Below are positions 22,041-33,711 of a stretch of 64,000 bases of DNA, one piece after another (position 1 is the stretch's first letter; each line of letters opens with the position of its first letter). The notes beneath the pieces were generated by a model that saw only the letters and a program-made list of their open reading frames with translations, did not search any database and was not told where the DNA came from. Source of the DNA: Lepus europaeus (lineage: Eukaryota; Chordata; Mammalia; Lagomorpha; Leporidae); assembly GCF_033115175.1 (NCBI RefSeq), contig NC_084843.1, forward strand, positions 51,314,474 to 51,378,473, given 5' to 3'. The position numbers and the translations under genes are program-made.

Positions 22041-22420
22041 AAACATTAAATTTATTTTAAACACTGACAATTCAATACCTGAAAAAATTCTGTAACATGT
22101 TAATTTGTATTTTTACTATTAGAAAAGTTAAATATTTTCTAGTTTATTAAACATTTATATCTTCTTATTTGTGTTTTGTGTGTATACCCTGTGATTATTT
22201 TAATATTAGCATACTTGATGTTTTCCTGATTTGTAAAGATTATTTATCTTTAGAGCTAACAGCTTCCACATTTACACATTTATTTTTATATAGAAATTAT
22301 AAATCTATACTATTAAAACAGTCACATCTATTCTTCCTTTCCTTCATAGTTTCCTTCTTTTGTGTCATGTTGAGAAAGATTTTCAGATTGCCAAATTGCA
22401 CACATAGAATTTTTTCCTAA
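22041..22420 (-). pseudogene. Decayed old L1 ORF2 region, antisense (right part)
   Basis: Continues the antisense L1 pattern (ttaatttgtatttttactatt, atttatatcttcttatttgtg, ttcctgatttgtaaagatta, cttccttcatagtttcctt). Each segment recalls the complement of the L1 block around the MANRHMKK / FHLTPV region, but it is heavily substituted. Positions 22138-22405 have a close second copy at 16556-16810 inside the composite SINE insertion. Confidence 0.6.
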
Positions 22421-24586
22421 TGCATATAGTCCTGCGTATATGCATTCTGGATCCCTCATAATTGTTGAGAAATCAGCTATGACTCTTACTAGGGTATCTT
22501 TTAAGGTAATGAACATTTTCTCTCTCACTTCTTTGAAGGATTTTTTCTTTAACTTTGTGTTCCGGTAGTTTTGTATGAGATACCTGTTTGTGATTTTCTT
22601 TGCATTTATTCTCCTTGTGTATCTATGTCTTGATATCTTTGATGATAGGAACCATTCATTAAGGCAATCATTCCCTAATTCCCCTCCAGTCAGTATTTTT
22701 CTTTGTGCAATAATATGGAGGTAGTTATTCTAGGACTGTCTATCATATGACTAGATGAAATTAAATGACTTTTGAGAACATAGGATTGATTTGTGATTCT
22801 GTGCCTATGAATATGAGTGCTGGACTTTATGTAAATGATGTCCTATGTTTATTCTTGGAATAAACACAATGTAAGAAGCAGAAAGAAAGAAAATATCTGT
22901 TGTGCTAATGGAAATTACTTCATTTAGTTTTATTTGGGTTAGCAAAGCCCTATCATAAACCCACTAAAAATAATTTGTTGACTATTATAACTTAAAATTG
23001 TGTTGTAGGTTTAGCTTCAGGCTCTGTTGGCTACAGGTATCCAGATAATGTAATCAGATCCTAGTTTCTTTTTCAAGTTATCTCAGATACTCTTCTTCTT
23101 TATTGAATTTATTCTCAGATTAACTTTCTTTTAAATTAGAAATATTGCCTCGGCTAACTTTAACTGATACCTTTCAGATTCAAATCTCTTGAGAAAGAGC
23201 ACCTCCCTTGGTTTCAGAGTTGCAGCAACATTATATATTATTTGCTCTTATTTGTCCTTTTGATCATCCTTGAAAAATTATTATGGAAATAGCCTGATTA
23301 GCTAGATAAATGTCACATGATCTGGAGAGTGGAGTTAATTTGAAGTCTAGTAGTTGGTAGCTGGGGAAGGGATTATTTGTTAGAGGAAATTGGGATTGTG
23401 TGGTGACCCAGTATCTATTTCTTCTCCCACTGGTCTTCTGAGACTGAAATTGGCTGCTTTTCTATTTTCAATGTTTTATGACATAAAATAATGTATTTTT
23501 TCTTGAATGACTATTACATGTAAATATTACATGTTCCTGAGATACCTGTGTGTACTCATATATTATGTCATTGTTTATAGTTCCTCATTCAAATAATCTG
23601 AATCCATTTTATAAACTAGAGGCAGATTCAGTTGGTTCTGGATTCTGGACACATATTAGAAATATCTGAAGAGATTTAGTATGAGATAAGTAGATTTCCC
23701 TAGGAATTCTTATGTAGTTCCTTTGAAGTGAGACCAGAGCATTAATAATTCCAATACACAACCAGAATAAGAATGGATAGGTTAGATAATTCTGGAACGA
23801 ATTAACCATAGATTTTCTTGGGAGGTATACTTTAGTTCCTCAAGTGTTTGACAATTAGTTTTCAGTAGCCATCACATGTTGACATTTATTTTAATGTTGT
23901 TTGATTTTGAGTTAAAAATCATGCTGAGCATGCTGTGTTAGCAAAGAGGGAAATGAAGGTGAAGGAGACCAGTAGGAGTGTAAATATGGCTATAAGTGAG
24001 ATGCTTTCTTTAAATGCCTCTGAAGTGACAGTGAAAATAGCCCACCTTGAAATCTACGAAACACACACATATTGGCAGCTAAGCAGTGGGAACAGAGGAC
24101 AGTTTCCTTTGGTACTCTGCTGTCTGTCATTAGCTGTTTCTTTGTACCTGAGGGGACTTCAAAAGATAACCTAACACTTGTATGTATATCCAGCTGCCCC
24201 CTTCTAGGAATTCAGCTTAACTCAGTTTCTTTCAAGCTGTATTTTGAGTTCCCCACAAATGGGGAAGAGTAGAGGTGTTTCTAGTTGAGCATTTCAAATA
24301 AACAGACTCAGACTCAGGGTCCAGCTAGTTTCTACTTCTTTGCCATATAAGGCATTTTAGCACAAGGCATTGTATGTACTCTAAACAGGTGAAAAGGTTT
24401 GGACACTGTTCTCAAATGATTATGGCTAAAATATTATTTTAAAAATTAAACTTTGTAGTATGCTTTCTTTTGTCTTAAATTCATAACTGGTAATAGTAAC
24501 AAGGGCACATGTTTCCGTGAGCTCTCAGATGCCAAGATTCAGAAATTCATGGCAGTTTTTTCTATAAGAATCATTCCCATTTAAAT
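22421..24586. other. Unique sequence
   Basis: More than 2 kb without a confident repeat or exon. Open frames at 23609-23809, 23935-24174 and 24072-24272 overlap one another or look random. Confidence 0.45.
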
Positions 24587-24614
24587 TTATTATTATTATT
24601 TATTATTATTATTA
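24587..24614. repeat. (TTA)n microsatellite
   Basis: About nine TTA/ATT units with one interruption (tatt). Confidence 0.85.
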
Positions 24615-26664
24615 ATTTTGCCTGAGAATGAAGATAGATGTCTTTGGCCTGAAAATTTTCATATGTGGGGATCAGGTGGAGATAAAGATTGATTGGAATT
24701 GTATTTCAATTCTAGCATCCTCCAGCCAACCTCTCTGTTTTCAGTTCTGTTCCTCGTTTCTTCCTATAGACTTCTATCTTGGAGTCTCTCTAGTCCTGGC
24801 GAACCCTATTACTGCCACTTGCAGTGCCTCTCCCTGTGGTACCCTTCTTATATCTGCTGATCAAATTTCAGGAATGTGACAAACGCTGCACTTATTCCAC
24901 TCTCTCTGTTCCAGTGGCTGTATTCCTTTTGTGGGTATCCTATTTTGGGTGGGCTTTTGGATGGATAGGGAGATTTGATGAATAAATCTACTATCTTGTA
25001 CCTGAAACTTCTTTGTTTTTATTTTTATGGTTATATCATGTGCCATTTGATAGTTCATCTTTCCACTTAATGGAACACCATAATAGTTGACTTTGGAAGT
25101 AAATTTACTTGAATCAATTAGGTTTACACACAAGGGTATGGATGAGCATAGGCATTATTCTTGCCAAGGAGAAAAATGAAGCTTAATGTTGCTTCTACTG
25201 CCAAAGTCTACTATGAGAACTTTGGAAAATAATTAAAAATCCAGATAGGTGAAAGGTTTTGTAGTATAATTTATAATATTTTATTAAAGTGATAAATGAC
25301 TATAGAATTAAAAGAATGGAGGTTTTTGGCAGGCTAAAGGACATTCACCCAAAAATAAATTACTTTGGAACTTCTGTTAGTTTCTTAATATTTGTTACCA
25401 GGCTTTGCCTAAGGCATGATGCCAAGCAGCTCCAAAAGTATAAATTATTTCTCACAACCACACCATTTTATATTTTTTTGCTTAATTAAATACATCTCTC
25501 ATCACTTTAGCAAAAGGAATAAAACTAGATTGCTATGCATTTAGTCCTTTCCACTTAATCTTTCTGGTACTTTTCAAAAGGTAACTCCATGCCATATGCT
25601 ATGCACCAGAATGGCTGTAAATAATCATAAAATTAAATGCCAGAATTTACCACTACATGTGGTTTCTCATTAAGGTTTGATGTGGCTTCTCTAAACCGAA
25701 AATGGTTGAAGGGTTGATTTCTTGTATTATCAAGCTGTTTTCTGAGCCTTCTTGCTGGCCCACCTACCTGGATATATAATTAACTTCAGTTCTCAAAGGC
25801 TTCCGGTGGATTTGGACTATATCTTTGGGAAAATAAGAGGTTATTCTCTGAAACACATATGTGCTTTAGAAATAGCAACTCCAACGTATCTTTGGTGGCT
25901 GTTTCCTAATATGATGGCAACCATATGTTCTGGATATTCCCTAGCAATCCTATGTCATGTACCCTGATCTGGGGCTTGGAAAATACAGCCAATACCATAT
26001 GTAACACTTACTAAGAAGGGAGAATAAATCAGGCTGTTGTTGCTAATGAGCTAAATGTTATTTTAAGAAGACTCCCAAATGAATCTAGACTATATCAGTC
26101 ATTATTTAAGGTTCAAGCCTTTAATTTTTTTCTTTAAATAATATTGTCTTCTAGAGAATTAAAAATTTCCATACAGAGAAGACAATGAATGGCCTTATGA
26201 TAACAAATCCAAGTAATTAAAATTAGTAGGGATTTGGTATATATATACTACATATATATGCTGTATTGCTTTCTTAAGATATTGTTGTATTATAAAGAAT
26301 TTGGGATTTACATAGAGAAGACACTGGCCCTATGTTCATAAATCAATTTGGAGAAGAGATTATGCAAATTAAAATTAAACTTTTCTCTCTCTGTGTGTGC
26401 TTTATTTTGTCATAACGGCAAGTAAAGATTGGCTCCACTGAAAAGTACATTAATATTTGCATATCTTTTAATGGATTATTTTCAATTATATCACCAATAA
26501 AGAGAGGATACTTATTTCAGTAACAGTTTCTTTTAAATACCATTTGTTATGAAAGAGACTATTCTGGGGATTGTGAGCATTGCAAATAGATGTCTTCACT
26601 TTTTATTCCTAGCAGATCAAATTCAGGTGATCAGAGAAGAGGACATTTTGTTGTTTATTGTTAG
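24615..26664. other. Unique sequence with a weak internal direct repeat
   Basis: No gene or named repeat. The stretches around 26140-26225 and 26276-26375 resemble each other (agagaagacaatgaatggcc versus agagaagacactggccc, both followed by aattaaaatta), suggesting an old local duplication. Confidence 0.4.
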
Positions 26665-26870
26665 AAGTCAGATTTATCAGACATGTGACTTAAGCAAGTT
26701 AAATCAGTTCACATGAGCCTTGATTTTCTCATTTGTAAACTGGAGAACATAATACCTACCCCACAGGTTATTGTACAGGTTAATTGAAATGATATTGGTA
26801 CAGTGCTTATATAATTCTGGCACATGGTAAGGCAACAAGTATTGGCAAATGTAGATATTACTGTTCTAAT
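26665..26870 (+). repeat. MIRb
   Basis: Ordered MIRb landmarks: gtgacttaagcaagttaaat, ttttctcatttgtaaactgg, aataatacctacc-like sequence, acaggttattgtacaggtta and a ggcacatggtaagg-like end. Confidence 0.8.
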
Positions 26871-27881
26871 AGTTTAATTTCTGTTCAAATTAATCAGTGA
26901 TGTATTTCAATGTCAGTGCCTTTATTTAGCACAAGGATAGGAAATATTTGCTTGATTTTCTCAGTGTTATATTGGGATAAAAGTGGAAGTGAAGTGTGGC
27001 AAGAATCACATAAAATTGTGTCTGTTCCCTAATGGTTGACATCACTGATTCCTGGAAACTATATTCCTCTGCATTTCTTTTTATTTTTTTCCCCTACTAT
27101 CCCCATGCCCTGAAGTCCCTAGCCCTTTAATAGTCTAGGCAGCTTCTTAAAGTCTTGGGAAATTGCTCTGGTTGTTGAAAGGGGTGGTCTTACCCTAGCA
27201 TCAAACATAAATTCAGCCACCAGAGCTACACATAAGGTAGAAGGACAGAAAAGGAATTTCTTCTTGATTTTTGTATTTCTTATATAAGCAGCTTTACAAT
27301 GTAATATATTTTTATCACACCCAATGAATTGGCTTTATTGAAGCAGCTAAAATTAAATGAAATAGGCACTATACTGGAACATCTTGGTTGCTGTGAGAAC
27401 AGGCTGTCTATGAAATGCATTACCAGAATGTAAAGTAAAGGACTGCATACATAGAAGAAAGAAAGCTGGAGTACCCAGGAGATGAGGGGACAGCCAGTCT
27501 TCCATGGACAAAATTTGTCCCTACTTCAGTAGGATCAAAATGCAAGAGTGGTGATATGAAAAAAGGGTGACCATATTCACTCTGGGTTTATTTCTTCTGA
27601 TAGACTCAGATGGTCTTTGCTCGAAGAGATGTTAGGGCATATCTAGACCACTACTCTTGAACACTGTTGTTTTGAAATGATGGTAATCTTTATTAATGTG
27701 AAATCCTGCTTGAGGCACATGTATATAAAATAGAGAACAACTCCTCTGTTTAGGAATGTAGAGACTCTAGAACTTGCCAGCTTGGTTTTCTGCCTCCCCC
27801 GCTCCATTGGCTATATTGACTTTCTCAAAGTTATTAATTCAGGATTTTCTAACGTCTTAAACACCATGAACTACAGTAAAC
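26871..27881. other. Unique sequence
   Basis: No repeat or gene recognised. A pyrimidine-rich patch lies at about 27075-27110. Confidence 0.45.
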
Positions 27882-28184
27882 ATTTTTTTTTAAGATTTAT
27901 TTGAAACTCATAGTTATATATAGAAAGGGAGAGACAGAGAAATCTTCCATCTGCTAGTTCACTCCCGAGATGGCTGCAACAGCTGGGGCTGGGCCAGGCT
28001 GAAACCAGGAGCCAGGAGCTTCTTCCAGGAGTGTCTTCCAGGTCTCCCATGTGGGTCTGCTACTTCTGGCCATTAGCAGGGAGCTGGATCTGAAGTGGAG
28101 CAGCCAGGACACAAACCAGCACCCAAATGGGATGCTGGCATTGTAAGCAGCAGCTTTAATCACTATGCTGCACTGCTTGGCTCC
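27882..28184 (-). repeat. Older CSINE
   Basis: Antisense copy: poly(T) then aagatttatttgaaactc, tccatctgctagttcactcc, atggctgcaacagctggggc, gaaaccaggagccaggagc and agggagctggatctgaagtg, ending ctatgctgcactgcttggct. It has a short internal duplication around cttccagg. It forms an inverted pair with the next CSINE. Confidence 0.85.
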
Positions 28185-28271
28185 CTGGGGTAAACTCTTT
28201 GAGTCCATTCTTTTTATATGTAAAGACACTGAGATTTAGAGAAAGGACATTATGTTTAATAATAACAAGCT

Positions 28272-28595
28272 GGGGCCCGGAGTCTTGGCTCACTTGGTTA
28301 ATCTTCTGCCTGAGGCACTGGCATACCATATGGCTGCCGGGTTCTATTCCCGGTTGCTCCTTCCAGTCCAGCTCTCTGCTGTGGCCCGGGAGGGCAGTGG
28401 AGGATGGCCCAAGAGCTTGGGCCCCCACACCTGCATGGGAGACCAGGAAGAAGCACCTGGCTCCTGGCTTCAGATCGGCGCAGAGCGCTGGCCGTGGCTG
28501 CCATTTGGGGGGTGAACCAACGGAAGGAAGACCTTTCTCTCTGCCTCTCTCTCTCACTGTCTAACTATATCTGTCAAATAAATAAAAAAAAATAA
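28272..28595 (+). repeat. Younger CSINE with near-identical 11-bp flanks
   Basis: Full sense copy: ggggcccggagtcttggctc head, gggttctattcccggttgct (B-box region), ggaggatggcccaagagctt, aagcacctggctcctggctt, gtgaaccaacggaaggaaga, a CT-rich 3' region and an (aataaa)-type tail. The flanking repeats are aataacaagct (28261-28271) and aataactagct (28596-28606), a 10/11 match consistent with an aged TSD. Confidence 0.9.
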
Positions 28596-28606
28596 AATAA
28601 CTAGCT

Positions 28607-29227
28607 AATTAATGTCAAAGCAAGTCAGAGAACCTCTCGCCCAACATCCTAGAGGGCCAATTGTAATTCCCTAACAATATGCCACCCTCATTTAGCTTAA
28701 GTCTGTCCTTCAGGAATCTCAGAGAGAAAACCTGTAAGGACTACTACTACGCTTACTGTTTATACAGATGGAAAAATTAAAACCAAAAAATGTATCAGTG
28801 ATAAGAAAGGTAATATAGTCCTAAAGTATAGCTACATACTATGAGCCTCTCTCTTCATAAACAAATGTTTTTAATTGACCAAAGTTTGATTGACTAAACA
28901 GTAAATATAAAAGAGAAATTTCTTTAGCTAATTACAGTGATTAACTGAATATTTTCTTGTCAGTAGAATATTGACTTTGAGTAACGTATAAAGGAACAAG
29001 TCCATGCTTTCCTCTCTGAAGTGGATTATCTGGTCCCTTCAAAAGTATGACAGTGAAGAAATGGAAACATTTTCCTGAGAAGTGAAGCCAGCTGTTAGAC
29101 TTGAGCAATGAGAGGAAGATGGTATTTAACCTTTGCTTTTGTTTTCAACAATATGAAGTAATGCCATATACTATGGGGTCAGGTAACAGAGTCTGCTGTT
29201 GAGTGATTAACTTTTCCATATACTTGT
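28607..29227. other. Unique sequence
   Basis: No repeat or gene recognised. Confidence 0.4.
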
Positions 29228-30115
29228 TAGCATATTAGTTTTCTATTGCTGCCTAACAGTTTACCAAAAATTTAGTGTCTTGTAACAATGGAAATTTATT
29301 TTCTCAGTTTCCAGAGAACAGGTGACTGGACACAAGTTAGATGGCTCTTCTGCTCTGTTTTTTAAATATTTTTTAGTTTTTAAGAGTTTATTTGAAAGGC
29401 AGCATAACTGGGGGGTGGTCTTCCACTCATTGATTTACCCCCCAAATGACTGCAATGGCCTGGTCTGGGCCATGTTGAAGCCAGGAGGCTGGAACTACAA
29501 GTCAGCTCTCCCACACGGGTGGCAGGGGCGCAAGCACATGGGCCATCTTTCCACTGATTTCCCAAGTGCGTTAGCAGGTAGCTGGATTGGAAGAGGAGCA
29601 GCCGGGACTTGAACCAATGGTTATATGGGATGCCAGTGTTGCAGGTGGTGGTTTAACCGCTGTGCCACGACAGCAGCACTCAAGTCTTCTGGTCATACTG
29701 TCACCATGTTGTAATCAAGTGTCTAAGATTTGGAGTCTCTGCAAGTTCTCTACTTGTTGGCAGGTTTGTTTCTGTGCAGCTGTGTGACCAAGGTTCCTGT
29801 TTCCTTGCTACATGTTGGCTGGGGAGAGTTTTCAGCCCCTAGAGGCAATCTTCCTTTCAAAATATGGCAGTCTTTTTTCTTTCAGGCCAGCAGAAGAATG
29901 TCCCTCTGATCTTCCATCTTCTTTTAAAGAGTCCTCTAATTAGGTCAGGTCCACCCAGATAATCTCACTTTCGATGAACTCAAAGTTAACTGTCAGTTTC
30001 TCGATCAAGAGTTTGATAGTCTATCATTTCATAGGTCCTGTTATGCTAATACTTAAAGGTTGTCAGGGGGTTTTTCAAGTCTTGTACACCAGGGAGATAG
30101 AATCTGGGGAGCCAG
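29228..30115 (-). repeat. Old LTR-like repeat (MaLR-like), antisense, split by a CSINE
   Basis: Left arm: catattagttttctattgct, acaatggaaatttattttct and cagtttccagag, which resembles the complement of a MaLR-type LTR end. The right arm after the CSINE contains tccaccc-agataatctcac-like and ggtcctgtta-like segments expected further along such an element. Family assignment is uncertain. No coding capacity. Confidence 0.5.
29366..29680 (-). repeat. Older CSINE inside the LTR-like repeat
   Basis: Antisense copy: agagtttatttgaaaggcag, ttccactcattgatttaccc, tgactgcaatggcc, gcacatgggccatctttcca, gtagctggattggaagagga and gttatatgggatgcc, ending ctgtgccacgac. Confidence 0.82.
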
Positions 30116-30276
30116 CTTAGACTATAGATTTTTAAATTATTGTCACAGTAAACGAATAATCAAAAATTATCAAATAAACCCAATTTGGACCTTTTTAACA
30201 CAAATGAATGAAGTTCCATAAGCTTTTTTTTTTTTTAAAGCAAGGTTGCAGGGAAGAAGGGGAATCCTTTCCAAAC

Positions 30277-30553
30277 GACATATTTAGGGGCCGGCTCTGT
30301 GGTGTGGCTGGTAAAGCCGCCTCCTGCGGTGCCCTGAAGGGCTGGCATCCCATATGGGTGCTGGTTCGAGTCCTAGCAGCTCCACTTCTGATCCAGCATT
30401 CTGCTATGGCTTGGAAAAGCAGTGGAAGATGGCCCAATTCCTTGGGCTCCTGCATCCCTGTGGGATACCCAGGAGAGTTCCTGGCTCCTGGCTTTGGATT
30501 GGCGCAGCTCAGGCCATTGCGGCCATCTGGGGAATGAACCAGCATATGGAATA

Positions 30554-30584
<31 letters not shown>

Positions 30585-30666
30585 GCCTCTCCTTCTCTCT
30601 CTGTGTAACTCGGACTTTCAAAAAATAAATAAATCCTTTTTTTAAAAAAAAGAAAGACATATTTAG
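30277..30666 (+). repeat. CSINE with 11-bp TSD
   Basis: The duplication gacatatttag is at 30277-30287 and 30656-30666. The body 30288-30655 has the ggccggctctgtggtgtggc head, ggttcgagtcctagc (a good B-box match), gtggaagatggcccaattcc and ggctcctggctttgg, then a CT expansion (about 30552-30605) and an aaataaataaatcc tail. An upstream T-run (30224-30236) is outside the element. Confidence 0.92.
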
Positions 30667-30759
30667 AAATTCAAAATTTATCACTCAACAACATAGAGCC
30701 CAAAACTTCTCAAAAACATAAAGCCTAATACTTTAGGAGCAGTCAGTTTCTCAATGTTG

Positions 30760-30768
30760 AAGCTGTTT

Positions 30769-30811
<43 letters not shown>

Positions 30812-31156
30812 GGACAGGCAGAGTTAGACAGTGAGAGAGAGAGACAGAGAGAAAGGTCTTCCTTTTTCTGTTGGTTCACCTCCCAAGTGGCCGCTATGGC
30901 CCACGTGTTGCAGCCAGCTCACTGCACTGATCCAAAGCCAGGAGCCAGGTGTCTCCTCTTGGTCTCCCATGCAGATGCAGGGCCCAAGGACCTGGGCCAT
31001 CCTCCATTGCCTTCCTGGGCCATAGCAAAGAGCTGGACTGGAAGAGGAGCAACCGGACAGAATCCGGCGCCCAACCGGGACTAGAAACCGGGGTGTCAGT
31101 GCCGCAGGTGGAGGATTAGCCTAGTGAGCCGTGGCACCGGCCAAAGCTGTTTTCTT
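30760..31156 (-). repeat. Younger CSINE with 13-bp TSD and CT/GA microsatellite tail
   Basis: The duplication aagctgttttctt is at 30760-30772 and 31144-31156. Antisense body: a CT run of about 35 bases at the SINE 3' end (30773-30806), gacaggcagagttagacagt, aaaggtcttcc, gttggttcacctcccaagtgg, cgccc-type GC-rich head blocks and the end gagccgtggcaccggcc. It pairs in inverted orientation with the CSINE 118 bases to its left. Confidence 0.93.
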
Positions 31157-32237
31157 ATCAGTTATGACTATCATTAAAATTCTTAAAAATCAACAGATGG
31201 AAAAAATTCTTGTAGACTCAAGGACCACTGTTTTAATTTATGTATTAACTCAGTTCAGATGTAGTTACCAAATTATGAGGATTAAAAACCCAAAAGCTCA
31301 ATAACTTCATAACTATACATTATGGGTTTAAAAAAGGGAGTGAGTGGGAATGATTTTGGTAAGTGTATGTCATCAATTAAATATGAAATAATTCGTTGTC
31401 AAAACAGTTTTGGATTTATCTCATGAAAAGAAGTCACGCAATTTCTAGAACTTTTATTTCATTTGATACAAAATGATTTCCCACCTATTCCAGATTTCCC
31501 TTATAGTTTCCTTTATAAATTTTTTCAGGCTTTATCATCAGTCAAAAATATCCCGGTGAGACTTTTGGATCAGTTGAATAGAAATAGCCCTTGAGCTACT
31601 GTCTTAGTTCAGATTGGTTACACATTTGAAAGCTGTGGTTTTGGCTGTGGTTTCAGTATGGGATGGCAGCATGGTTGCACAAATGTTTCTGGGCTCGTGG
31701 TTGCCAAAACTGGTCTAGTATTTTAATGGAAGATAGTATACCAGGAGTTTGGTTCTACCCATAGCTCTGTCAGTCTTTGTGACCCAGCACACCCTAACAC
31801 TTTGTACTTGTAATTTGTAGTATTTCAGTGAAGCTGCTGCTGAAAATGATCCCTGTTTCAGTACTTTTTGCCCCCCAGCCCTCCAAGATAGGGGAAAAAG
31901 TGGAAAACTCTGATAATAAATGAATGTTGTATCTTTGTGCTGATAATATTGCTCTTCGTCTTCCTACCCTTCTTTTGCATCCTCTCCTATGTCTCTCAAA
32001 TGATTGAGAAAACAAAAGTATAAACAATAGAGAAAAGAAAAGACATGCTGAGTGTCAAGAATCCAGGGATGGACAGAGCCACAGATAAAAATCTGTGGTC
32101 CATAAGTCCTTAGATCTTTGCTGAGACAAATGCAAATGACAATGGTGATGATGCATATTCCCAGAGGATGCAAAGGTGAGCTACATCTTTAGCAATTCTG
32201 ATTTTTTCTAAAGAAGATTTTTCTGGTCATAGTCCTT
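31157..32237. other. Unique sequence
   Basis: No repeat or gene recognised. Short open frames at 31794-32027 and 31964-32173 (minus) have no family resemblance. Confidence 0.45.
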
Positions 32238-32254
32238 AAAATCAAGGGGTTATA

Positions 32255-33464
32255 TATTTCAGGACATACTACAGGGCAGTTATAATCAAAACAGCATGGT
32301 CCTGGTACAGAACAGATGATTAGACCAATGAAACAGAATAGAAACACCAGAATTCAATCCAATCATCTACAGCCAACTTATATTTGATCAAGGATCTAAA
32401 ACCAATTCCTGGAGCAAGGACAGTCTGTTCAACAAATGGTGCTGGGAAAACTGGATTTCCACGTGCAGAAGCATGAAGCAAGACCCCTACCTTTCACCTT
32501 ACACAAAAATCCACTCAACATGGATTAAATATCTAAATCAGTGACCCGGCACCATCAAATTATTAGAGAACATTGGCGAAACCCTGCAAGATATAGGCAC
32601 AGGCAAAGACTTCTTGGAAAAGAACCCAGAGGCACAGGCAGTCAAAGCCAAAATTAACATTTGGGATTACATCAAACTGAGAAGTTTCTGTACTGTACAA
32701 GAAACAGTCAAGAAAGTGAAGAGGCAATCAACAGAATGGGAAGAAAATATTTGCAAACTATGCAACAGATAAAGGGTTAATAACCAGAATCTACAAAGAG
32801 ATCAAGAAACTCCAAAACAACAAAACAAACAACCCATTTAAGAGATGGGCCAAGGACCTCAATAGACACTTTTCAAAAGAGGAAATCCAAATGGCAAAAA
32901 GACACATGAAAAAGTGTTCAGGATCACTACCCATCAGGGAAATGGAAATCAAAACCACAATGAGGTTTCACCTCACCCCAGTTAGAATGGCTTACATACA
33001 GAAATCTACCAACAACAGATGCTGGTGAGGATGTGGGGAAAAAGGGACACTAGCCCACTGTTGGTGGGAATGCAAACTGGTAAAGCCACTATGGAAGTCA
33101 GTTTGGAGATTCCTGAGAAACCTGAATATAGCCCTACCACATGACCCAGCCATCCCACTCCTTGGAATTTACCCAAAGGAAATTAAATTGGCAAATAAAA
33201 GAGCTGTCTGCACCTTAATGTTTATTGCAGCTCAGTTTGCAATAGCTAAGACCTGGAATCAACCTAAATGCCCATCAACAGAAGACTGGATTTCTTTAGA
33301 AATTATGAGACATGAACTCTATAGAATACTATACAACAGTAAAAAGCAATGAAATCTGGTCATTTGCAACAAAATGGAGGAATCTGGAACACATCATGCT
33401 GAGTGAAATGAGCCAGTCCCAGAGGGATAAATATCATATGTTCTTCCTGATCGGTGACAACTAA
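32255..33464 (+). pseudogene. L1 ORF2 C-terminal remnant (copy 3)
   Basis: Homologous to copy 4 over its whole length but broken by several frameshifts and substitutions (for example, ctaaatcagtgacccggcac replaces the usual NLRPET coding stretch). It shares the 4-base gain after DWI with copies 1 and 2. Its A-run is not extended, so the downstream frame is not restored. Non-functional. Confidence 0.88.
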
Positions 33465-33624
33465 CTGAGCACCTAAAAAGAAATCTGTTGAAGTGAAATG
33501 GAGACTATGAGAAACAATGACTTGATCAGCCCTTGTCCTGACTGTTGAGAAACAACTTACTACTTTATTCTTTTGAGTTTTTTTTTTTTGTTCTACTTAA
33601 TACCATTGGTTGAATTCTGTAATT

Positions 33625-33711
33625 AACACACAATTATTCTTATTTATTTATTTATTTATTTATTTTGACAGGCAGAGTGGACAGTGAGAGAGAAACACAC
33701 AATTATTCTTA
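33625..33711 (-). repeat. 51-bp CSINE 3'-end insertion with 18-bp TSD
   Basis: The perfect duplication aacacacaattattctta is at 33625-33642 and 33694-33711. The insert 33643-33693 is the last 30 or so bases of a CSINE (complement of gacaggcagagtggacagtg and agagaga) plus a TTTA-repeat tail. L1 copies 1, 2 and 4 have the uninterrupted sequence, which confirms the empty site. Confidence 0.95.

Noticed and set aside
28156..28564. Frames of 133 and 121 codons on opposite strands
   Set aside because: Also products of a CSINE; no independent coding evidence.
30223..30237. T-run upstream of the CSINE at 30.3 kb as a possible Pol III terminator or a second SINE tail
   Set aside because: It lies outside the TSD and no SINE body adjoins it in the right orientation.
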